6,237 nucleotides of DNA from an uncultured Chryseolinea sp. GTDB taxonomy: Bacteria > Bacteroidota > Bacteroidia > Cytophagales > Cyclobacteriaceae. A program made the translations under genes and the position numbers. Positions 1 to 6,237 of the stretch are shown piece after piece (position 1 is the first letter of the stretch; every line of letters begins with the position of its first letter). The notes beneath the pieces are model-generated. The model saw only the letters and a program-made list of their open reading frames with translations, did not search any database and was not told where the DNA came from. Location of the stretch: positions 1 through 6,237 of the forward strand of contig CAMLER010000319.1 of assembly GCA_946478915.1 (NCBI GenBank), given 5' to 3'.

Positions 1-2
1 AG

Positions 3-3000
3 TCACGATCCAAGGAGTTGAAGATGAGCCTTAAAAACATTTTCCTGCAAGATGCTGCAGTGGTGTATTCATCTGAAGTAAATGCTTCTACCATAATATT
101 TAATGCAGATACTTTTGCAATTCAGAATACCGAGCTTTCGATTCATCCAGATCGACTGAATGTTCAAAAAATTTTTCTTAAAAATTCATTCCTGAAAATC
201 TTGGCGGTGGGACAAGAAAAATCTCCGGATAACCATCCGTCGACAACCATCTATCTCCCGTCTCTCGAACTTGGTACAGGAATGGTTTTCGATATAACGA
301 GTGTAATATTTGAAGATAATAAGATCTCGTATCACAAAAACTTTGAAACGCGCACCGACCAGTTTAACCCTTCCCACGTAGATCTTGAAGAAATTAACAT
401 GAATCTTTCGCGCATTCTAATTCATGAGGATACTATTTCAGGCGACTTACAATACCTCTCTTTCCTACTGCCTGGATTGATCTTGGAATCCAGTGCCAAT
501 ATCCAGTTGAATCGTCATCTAGTAGACTTATCTGAGTTAAATGTTCGTGCCAATAATAGCCAGTTCAGTGCAAATATAAATGGCAGTTATCCTTCTGCTT
601 CAGCAGACGAGAACGATACATCGCTTCTACAGGTCAGCGTCACAACCAGGTTCAAACCAGGAGACCTCTCATATTTTACTCGCAACATCCTGCCAACAAA
701 CTTAGATCAATGGGAAAATATCTCAGTGGATCTTGATGGTAATTTCAGAATGGAAACCACTGAAATTAAAGAATTGAAAGTAAAAAGAAATGATAGCCAT
801 TTCGAAGCCAGTGGAGTTGTTTATAATATCCTCGATCGTGAAAAGCTGCGCTGGCAAAATTTAAAGGTCAATGGTTTCTTCGGACCGGATATTGGATCAG
901 CGATAGCACCAATTATTGGGAGGATAAAGTTTCCAAAGTCTTTACAATTTGAACTGAAGACTTCAGGCCATACCGGCAGGATTAATTTTGATGCAATTGT
1001 CCACACACCACAGGGTAATTTATCATCTAAAGGTTTCTTAGGCCTAAGTAAACGCAGGACAGAAATACACCTGAATACTAAGGGAGAAAAAGTGGATATA
1101 GGAGAATTATTTGGTTTGCCCTGGCTCGGTCAGGTAAGCCTCACCATTGACGCAAAAGGAGCTATGAGCCAGGGTACAAATCTGGAAATCATAGGAAAAA
1201 TCGACGAGATAGAGATACTAGATCAGCCGGTGCGAGATATTGCGTTCAGGACCAACCTCACTAATTTCAAAGCAATATCACTACTGTCCATTGAAGATCC
1301 CGAATACCAATCAAAAATTGCTTCCGAAATTTTTTTCCTAAAACCTTTAACTGCTGCAACCGCGATCCATTTCACGCAATTTAATCTGGGCAGTATATTG
1401 CGTATGGACAGTACGTTACTGCTTTCCGGCGAGTTCCATGCAAATACCACCATTGGAGAAAATGTTTCACAAAATGTTATCTCTGGAAAGAATATTCAAC
1501 TTGCCGATGACTCGAGGGAATATCTGCTGGATACATTGTCGCTCGCTTCGAACAGTTCCAGTGACTATACCATTGTCACATATTTCGATGACTATACTGA
1601 AGGCAATCTAACAGCTAACTTCGATGTATCAGCCCTACCAACCGTTGCAAACACCATCGGAAGAGATCTATTAAGGCGCGGCAATGGCGCCAACTTTCGT
1701 GGAAGCCGGTTGCTACATGGCAATATTCACATGAGAGAAATCAAACCTCTTCAATTGTTCGGTATCGAAATAGAAGATCTTGTCTCCCTGGATGTCTCAG
1801 CAACCTACGATGAACAAAGGCAAGTTGCCGGAATAACCGCCAGCGGCGCAGATTTCAAAGGTTATGGAATTTCTACAGACACATTTCGGATAAAGCTAGC
1901 AACGAACGGAGATAGTGCTTCCGCAGAAGTTTATGGCAAAAATCTTTTATACAATTCAATTCATTTAGGCAACCTGAGTTTTGATGCGAATACTGTCGGT
2001 GACACCACCATAGCAACACTATCGCTACAGGAAGACTCGGCTTCTATTTTCAATCTCACGTCATGGGTAATAGCATCGGATAGTGGTGCGCTCGTTTATC
2101 CACTGAGATTACAGGGTTTAGAAAACGAATACACAGTAGATCGCTCAAATCCGATATATATATCGGACAATAACATCGAGGTAGATGATTTCATGATTAC
2201 CCGTGAGCTGATGCAAATTCGTCTCGATGGAAATCTTAGAGCCATTGACGCAAACTTGAAGAACCTGGATCTAACCATGTTAAACAAATTTTTATCACCT
2301 GATTCCGCGATTATAAATTCCGGAAGTCTCGACGCAAATCTTTCATACGTCATCGACTCCATCAACCTTACTGCAAATATTGACAGCCTATGCATCTTCG
2401 GTTCAACTCCGATGGAATTCACTGCTAAAGTGGCCAGTAATAAAACGAATTTGCCCTTCGAGTTTCTTTTAAACAACAAATCGGACAAGATTAACATTGA
2501 AGGACAATACAATTTTGACAGTAAGGAGGTTGGCGCGTCAATACTGATTGACATAAATGATTTACAAACTTTTAAATTTCTGACCTCCGGCTTCCTTGCG
2601 GATTTGAATGGAAAATTTAACGGGACCATGCAGGCAACTGGTCACTTGCAAAACCCGCGATTAAATGGATCGGTTAGGTTCTCCAAAGCAAGTTTCACAG
2701 GCATAAATCCAAATTTCACCATCAACGTCGACGATGGAAACGTTGAATTAAATAACTCAACACTTTTACTGAAAAACTTTACAATCTATGATACGGACAA
2801 TAATGCACTCACCATTAATGGACACATCGGCACATCAGATTATCAGTCACTTGACTATGGGCTTCATCTTAACACGGAAGAATTTACGTTGTTGAACAAT
2901 CCCGATACCGCAAGTAGTCGTCTGACCGGTTCACTAGTGATCGCCAGCGAGATTGACATTAACGGAGACAATAAAGGTAGTAACGTTAAGGCTAACATAA

Positions 3001-4193
3001 CTATAAAGGACACTACGGCGCTAACCTACACCGAGAGGAATGATGACCTCAAAACCAACGATAGTGAAGGCATAATTGAATTCATTGATCCATTCCAGTT
3101 AGCCGATACGATTTCGTCGGCTCGGTCCGCTAATTTTTATGACTCTTTGATCGCAAGTCTTCCTGAGTTCAAATTAAATTCATTAGTCAATATCGAAGAA
3201 GACGCTCAGCTTCGATATATCATTGATGCGCTGTCCGGGGACTATATCCAAGCTTCTGGGAGCGGGGCATTAGATCTGGAGTACGACCGCACCGGAAATG
3301 TTCGCTTATCCGGAAATTACACGATCAAGGAAGGTCTCTACCGCGTTTCCTTTTATGATCTGGTGAAAAAGAACTTCAGGCTACTTCCGGAATCAACTAT
3401 TAACTGGAACGGAAGCCCCGAGGACGGAGACCTGAAAATAAAGGCAGTATACACAATCAAAACTTCCTCAATCGGACTTATTGGAAATGAAATTAGCGAA
3501 AATGAAAAATCGATTTATAAGAGGGCCCTCCCTTATGATGTAGGAATTAATATTGATGGGACAATCGAAAAGCCAGAAATATCATTTTCCCTTGATCTCC
3601 CGCACGAGGAGAAAGTCAATTATCCGGTACTGGCAAATAAACTTGAAAAATTAAAGCAACCTGAATATCAATCAGAGTTGAATAAGCAGGTTTTTGCTGT
3701 ATTGGTACTTGGAGGTTTCATGCCAGAAACAAGCGGATTTGATATAAATCAAAATACAGTGGCAACGACTGCCCTATACAATAGTGTGAATAGCTTGCTA
3801 TCGACCCAACTAAATCAATTTGCCAATCGATACATTACTGGGTTGGATCTCGATGTTGGCATTCAATCTTACAGCGACAACGCTGCTAGTGGAAAGACTC
3901 GGACGGCCATGGACTTTAGAGTCACAAAACGCATGATGAATGATCGCCTGTCATTCGAAATTGGCGGAGACTTTAATATCAATCAGGATCAGTCCGGGTC
4001 CAATTCCGGCGATAACTTTAGGGGCGACATCGGTATCATTTATGACTTAACTGAACAAGGAAACAAAAAACTAAAGCTGTTCAACAATGAAACGTACGAT
4101 ATAATTTACCAGGAAATTCGGAACACTGGTATTTCGCTGATCTTTATTCGTGAATTTGACAAAGCCAGGACGTCAAAGAATGGAGACAAATGA
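3..4193 (+). CDS. tamB: TamB-family (DUF490) translocation/assembly module protein, 5' partial
   Basis: This is a periplasm-spanning partner of an Omp85-type outer-membrane protein, inferred to help assemble outer-membrane proteins and/or carry phospholipids between membranes. The frame is open at the left edge and gives 1,396 residues (residue 1 at base 3). No membrane anchor is visible, so the true start lies upstream, by my estimate 100-200 residues away. Most of the protein is low-complexity beta-type sequence: alternating polar and hydrophobic residues, many Asn, Asp, Ser and Gly, and recurring 'G.(I/L)...' repeats, as in the AsmA/TamB beta-groove. A characteristic 'LQNPRLNGSVRF' unit begins near residue 882. 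The C-terminal TamB domain spans roughly 930-1385. It includes a Y-R-V-S-F-Y-D-L-V-K-K-N-F segment from about 1113, a conserved N-W-N-G-S-P around Trp1135, the N-K-Q-V-F-A-V-L-V-L motif from Asn1227, an S-L-L-S-T-Q-L-N-Q-F stretch from Ser1264, and an R-E-F-D near the end. I found one cysteine (797). The stop overlaps the start of tamL. The family call is firm; the exact cargo is not known. Confidence 0.93.
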   Translation, partial: SRSKELKMSLKNIFLQDAAVVYSSEVNASTIIFNADTFAIQNTELSIHPDRLNVQKIFLKNSFLKILAVGQEKSPDNHPSTTIYLPSLELGTGMVFDITSVIFEDNKISYHKNFETRTDQFNPSHVDLEEINMNLSRILIHEDTISGDLQYLSFLLPGLILESSANIQLNRHLVDLSELNVRANNSQFSANINGSYPSASADENDTSLLQVSVTTRFKPGDLSYFTRNILPTNLDQWENISVDLDGNFRMETTEIKELKVKRNDSHFEASGVVYNILDREKLRWQNLKVNGFFGPDIGSAIAPIIGRIKFPKSLQFELKTSGHTGRINFDAIVHTPQGNLSSKGFLGLSKRRTEIHLNTKGEKVDIGELFGLPWLGQVSLTIDAKGAMSQGTNLEIIGKIDEIEILDQPVRDIAFRTNLTNFKAISLLSIEDPEYQSKIASEIFFLKPLTAATAIHFTQFNLGSILRMDSTLLLSGEFHANTTIGENVSQNVISGKNIQLADDSREYLLDTLSLASNSSSDYTIVTYFDDYTEGNLTANFDVSALPTVANTIGRDLLRRGNGANFRGSRLLHGNIHMREIKPLQLFGIEIEDLVSLDVSATYDEQRQVAGITASGADFKGYGISTDTFRIKLATNGDSASAEVYGKNLLYNSIHLGNLSFDANTVGDTTIATLSLQEDSASIFNLTSWVIASDSGALVYPLRLQGLENEYTVDRSNPIYISDNNIEVDDFMITRELMQIRLDGNLRAIDANLKNLDLTMLNKFLSPDSAIINSGSLDANLSYVIDSINLTANIDSLCIFGSTPMEFTAKVASNKTNLPFEFLLNNKSDKINIEGQYNFDSKEVGASILIDINDLQTFKFLTSGFLADLNGKFNGTMQATGHLQNPRLNGSVRFSKASFTGINPNFTINVDDGNVELNNSTLLLKNFTIYDTDNNALTINGHIGTSDYQSLDYGLHLNTEEFTLLNNPDTASSRLTGSLVIASEIDINGDNKGSNVKANITIKDTTALTYTERNDDLKTNDSEGIIEFIDPFQLADTISSARSANFYDSLIASLPEFKLNSLVNIEEDAQLRYIIDALSGDYIQASGSGALDLEYDRTGNVRLSGNYTIKEGLYRVSFYDLVKKNFRLLPESTINWNGSPEDGDLKIKAVYTIKTSSIGLIGNEISENEKSIYKRALPYDVGINIDGTIEKPEISFSLDLPHEEKVNYPVLANKLEKLKQPEYQSELNKQVFAVLVLGGFMPETSGFDINQNTVATTALYNSVNSLLSTQLNQFANRYITGLDLDVGIQSYSDNAASGKTRTAMDFRVTKRMMNDRLSFEIGGDFNINQDQSGSNSGDNFRGDIGIIYDLTEQGNKKLKLFNNETYDIIYQEIRNTGISLIFIREFDKARTSKNGDK
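2150..2167. repeat. Perfect 18-bp palindrome inside tamB
   Basis: TCCGATATATATATCGGA equals its own reverse complement, with no spacer. It sits in coding sequence and encodes parts of N-P-I-Y-I-S-D. The (AT)n core makes such a match easier to reach by chance, and no second copy was noticed in the window. A function as a binding site is not supported by position. Confidence 0.5.
4182..4186 (+). promoter_or_regulatory. Possible weak ribosome-binding site for tamL
   Basis: GGAGA lies three bases before the tamL ATG, inside the last codons of tamB. It is purine-rich and partly complementary to the 16S rRNA tail, but the spacing is shorter than the usual 5-9 bases. Bacteroidota make little use of Shine-Dalgarno pairing, so this may have no function and initiation may depend on re-initiation at the ATGA overlap. 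Confidence 0.3.
4190..4193 (+). other. ATGA stop/start overlap joining tamB and tamL
   Basis: The tamL ATG (4190-4192) shares bases with the tamB TGA (4191-4193). There is no room for a promoter or terminator between the genes, so they are almost certainly co-transcribed. The overlap is the standard arrangement for translational coupling, where ribosomes finishing tamB restart on tamL, and it would tie the amounts of the two partners together. The overlap is seen directly; coupling is inferred. Confidence 0.85.
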
Positions 4194-4249
4194 TTGGGTC
4201 AATCGCATATCGGTTCATGATAGTATGCGCCTTGTCATTACCCGGATGC
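4190..4249 (+). other. Lipoprotein signal peptide and lipobox of TamL
   Basis: Residues 1-20 have one positive charge (Arg8), a hydrophobic core (F-M-I-V-C-A-L-S-L) and end in L-P-G-C, with Cys20 as the predicted lipid-modified residue. Leu at -3 and Gly at -1 fit the lipobox; Pro at -2 is not the usual Ala/Ser/Thr/Val. The n-region is weakly charged. An internal ATG (Met10, base 4217) is a less likely start because it would remove most of the signal. Residues after the Cys (T-G-M-K-N-I) do not form the K-(D/E)-(D/E) surface-export signal known from Capnocytophaga lipoproteins at +2 to +6, so a periplasm-facing N-terminus is more likely. Confidence 0.72.
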
Positions 4250-6237
4250 ACCGGAATGAAAAATATTTCGCGTGACGACCCGCTATACGTTGGCTCAGAA
4301 ATAAAGCTTCCGAAGTCGGAAAATTGGAGAGCTTTAATTCTGGAAGCAAAAGGTACTTTGAGACCTGAACCCAATAATAAATTTCTGTGGATGAGGCCTG
4401 CATTGGCCAGGTACAATATGATATCCGTACCAGCAAGAAAGAAAAAGTTCTGGAAAAACAAGATAGCTCCTCCGGTACTCCTATCTCAGTCAACGCAAGA
4501 CAAGGTCCGCGATGCAATGCATAATAGAATTTTTCAAAGCGGATATTTTAATAACTCGATAAAGTTGGATACCGTAACCGTTGGTAGTAGAAAAGCCAGA
4601 TACACCTATACGATCACGCCAAACATGCCATATCGATTTGAGACAATTTCATTTCCCGAGGGGAGCAATGATCTAACACAGGAAATACGAAATTCAAGAG
4701 CCGAAACCCTATTGAAAATCGGCGATATCTATACGTTAGAGAACGTGAGAAATGAAAGACTACGGATCGACCGCCATTTAAAAGAACATGGATACTTTTA
4801 TTTTAATCCCAATTTCATCACCCTTAAGGCGGATACAATAACCGGCGATAATGCTATTAAAGCAGAGGTTAGTGTCAAGCCCAACACACCGCCAGAATCC
4901 AGGCTTGCCTATTCAGTAAGAAGCGTCTTTATCAACGATGACAACCTGTTGGACAACGTTGAACGAGATACTATTGGATTCAATAATTACTACCTCATCA
5001 CCCGGACAAATGAAGTCAAATTTCCGGTTATAGCACGGGGCATATTTCTCAGGCCGGGAGATTTTTACACCACATCAAATTACCTGCAAACAGTCCGCTA
5101 TCTAAACGAGCTGCCTATTGTAAGGAATGCGTCTATAAAGTTCATACCAACCAACGAAAAGGGAAAACTTGACGCTATTGTATCGTTATCCCAAAGAAAG
5201 CGTCTCGCGTATAGCGCTGAATTTAATGCTGTGTTCAGATCAACGAATTATTTTGGCCCCGGAGTAATTTTTAGTTACACAGACAGAAATTTAAATAAGG
5301 GTGCCGAAATGTTGAAAATAAATCTAAGCGCCCGATTTGAAATACAGATCGCCGAGGGAACGATTAACCCCGCATACGAATTGGGGCTGGAGGCGCACTA
5401 TACACTTCCCCGATTTTATCCGGGATTTTTGTCCGATTATGGAGAAAAAAGATTGCCGAAAACAAACATTGGGGTCGGATATAATCTTTTTAATCGCCTG
5501 GATCTTTACCGAATGAATTCAGTGTTTACAAATTTTGGTTATCAATGGAGCGGAACAGACAACATCCAACATTCCCTCAATCCTTTGGAAATCATTTTTA
5601 CGAAAATTCCGGAAGGCACAAAATCTGAAGAATTCAAAAATTACCTGCAAGAAAACCCGGGTGTCCAACGAAGTTTTGACGAACAACTGATTGTAGGTTC
5701 AGGGTATGAATTCACATACAACCCTGTGGATACCCGCAATAGTTTATTTTTCAGAGGAGGGATTGATGTTGCCGGGAATCTTATGAATGGCCTCTATTCT
5801 GCGGCAAACGCGCCAAAAGATTCACTTGGAAGATATCATTTATTAGGCGTCCCCTTTTCTCAGTACATACGAAGTAGGCTTGACTTTCGATATACTTTTA
5901 ATTTTAACAGATCAAAAATCGCAACCCGGTTCAACGCTGGTGTCGGGTTTCCGATTGGCAATTCCGACATCCTTCCTTACATAAAACAATTTTACGTGGG
6001 AGGTACGAATAGCTTGCGATCCTTCATAGCAAGGTCGGTAGGCCCTGGTAGCGAGGTGCCACCCGATGGATATAACGATCTGACAGGAGACATTAGAGTA
6101 GAATGCAATATGGAATACCGATTTAATCTGGCAGGATCATTAAAAGGTGCGTTGTTTATCGATGCTGGAAATATCTGGCTCTTCAATAAAAATTCGTCGA
6201 GACCAAATGCAACATTTCATTTCAATTCATTTCTTAA
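4190..6237 (+). CDS. tamL: TamL-type lipoprotein, BamA/TamA (Omp85) family outer-membrane barrel, 3' partial
   Basis: This is an outer-membrane Omp85-superfamily protein, predicted partner of the TamB encoded just upstream. The frame gives 682 residues and runs off the window. The ATG at 4190 is followed by a short hydrophobic signal and a lipobox ending at Cys20. An R-P-E-P-N motif (58-62) and the segment around A-P-P-V-L-L (93-98) precede the first POTRA-like unit (about 93-147). Two more follow at about 148-231 and 238-336, the second with 'ERLRIDRHLKEHGYFYF' and the third with 'FLRPGDFY' and 'LNELPIVRNASIKF'. The barrel starts near 338, early on with a F-G-P-G turn and an N-L-N-K-G-A-E segment. 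The barrel loop-6 signature reads G-G-T-N-S-L-R-S-F (604-612), followed by A-R-S-V-G-P-G. Lipid anchor plus this architecture separates TamL from classic BamA and TamA. The last codons (F-N-S-F-L) match the point just before the final strands in relatives as I remember them, so about 40-60 residues are missing. A BamA paralogue is the main alternative, made less likely by the lipobox and the tamB neighbour. Confidence 0.92.
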   Translation, partial: MIGSIAYRFMIVCALSLPGCTGMKNISRDDPLYVGSEIKLPKSENWRALILEAKGTLRPEPNNKFLWMRPALARYNMISVPARKKKFWKNKIAPPVLLSQSTQDKVRDAMHNRIFQSGYFNNSIKLDTVTVGSRKARYTYTITPNMPYRFETISFPEGSNDLTQEIRNSRAETLLKIGDIYTLENVRNERLRIDRHLKEHGYFYFNPNFITLKADTITGDNAIKAEVSVKPNTPPESRLAYSVRSVFINDDNLLDNVERDTIGFNNYYLITRTNEVKFPVIARGIFLRPGDFYTTSNYLQTVRYLNELPIVRNASIKFIPTNEKGKLDAIVSLSQRKRLAYSAEFNAVFRSTNYFGPGVIFSYTDRNLNKGAEMLKINLSARFEIQIAEGTINPAYELGLEAHYTLPRFYPGFLSDYGEKRLPKTNIGVGYNLFNRLDLYRMNSVFTNFGYQWSGTDNIQHSLNPLEIIFTKIPEGTKSEEFKNYLQENPGVQRSFDEQLIVGSGYEFTYNPVDTRNSLFFRGGIDVAGNLMNGLYSAANAPKDSLGRYHLLGVPFSQYIRSRLDFRYTFNFNRSKIATRFNAGVGFPIGNSDILPYIKQFYVGGTNSLRSFIARSVGPGSEVPPDGYNDLTGDIRVECNMEYRFNLAGSLKGALFIDAGNIWLFNKNSSRPNATFHFNSFL

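Noticed and set aside
12..26. AAGGAG followed six bases later by ATG (24-26), or the TTG at 18, as the tamB start with a Shine-Dalgarno site
   Set aside because: The spacing is textbook, but the frame is open upstream, the protein from this point lacks any signal or membrane anchor, and the first residues look like TamB interior. Bacteroidota also rarely use strong Shine-Dalgarno sites. The AAGGAG is most simply Lys-Glu codons.
2096..2629. 177-codon open frame on the - strand
   Set aside because: It lies wholly within tamB, has no recognisable domain, and its composition is what the complement of tamB codons gives. It is an antisense shadow.
4217..4219. Internal ATG (Met10) as the tamL start
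   Set aside because: It would leave only ten residues before the lipobox Cys with no basic n-region, and it would lose the ATGA overlap with tamB.
4144..4517. Two overlapping - strand open frames (105 and 100 codons) across the tamB-tamL junction
   Set aside because: The + strand here encodes the conserved end of TamB and the conserved N-terminal part of TamL. The antisense frames have no recognisable features and overlap each other.
5992..6186. 64-codon open frame on the - strand
   Set aside because: It is antisense to the most conserved part of the TamL barrel (loop-6 motif), so it is a shadow.
6231..6237. TTCTTAA at the right edge as the tamL stop codon
   Set aside because: The TAA is out of frame. 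In the tamL frame the last complete codon is CTT (6233-6235), followed by two bases of the next codon, and the final barrel strands have not yet appeared.

Overview
The window holds two genes on the + strand and no real intergenic space. Both run off the window: the first lacks its 5' end and the second lacks its 3' end. They read as the two partners of a Bacteroidota translocation and assembly module. The first is a very large TamB-family (DUF490) periplasm-spanning protein. The second is a TamL-type protein, meaning a lipoprotein version of the Omp85/BamA/TamA outer-membrane beta-barrel family.

Organism: the signs point to Bacteroidota. The Omp85 partner starts with a lipoprotein signal peptide, which marks the TamL branch. 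The TamB C-terminus has the form I know from that phylum (an F-Y-D-L-V-K-K-N-F-R-L stretch, the N-K-Q-V-F-A-V-L-V-L motif and an R-E-F-D end). The DNA is AT-leaning, the proteins are rich in Asn, Ile, Lys and Ser, and ribosome-binding sites are weak. I cannot place it below phylum level.

Layout: positions 3-4193 encode 1,396 residues of TamB, open at the left edge. Positions 4190-6237 encode 682 residues of TamL: signal peptide, three POTRA-like units and most of a 16-strand-type barrel. The window stops an estimated 40-60 residues before the expected C-terminus. The genes overlap by 4 bases (ATGA), which suggests one mRNA and coupled translation.

How they work together: by analogy with TamA-TamB, TamB would be anchored in the inner membrane by its N-terminus (not in this window). 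It would cross the periplasm as a beta-rich groove and dock by its C-terminal domain on the POTRA domains of TamL. The pair would act in outer-membrane protein assembly and/or phospholipid transport to the outer membrane. Nothing here looks like a mobile element, RNA gene, CRISPR array or defence system. I found no convincing sign of an undescribed system. The points worth a second look are the gene order and overlap, the lipobox variant, and the substituted barrel loop-6 motif.
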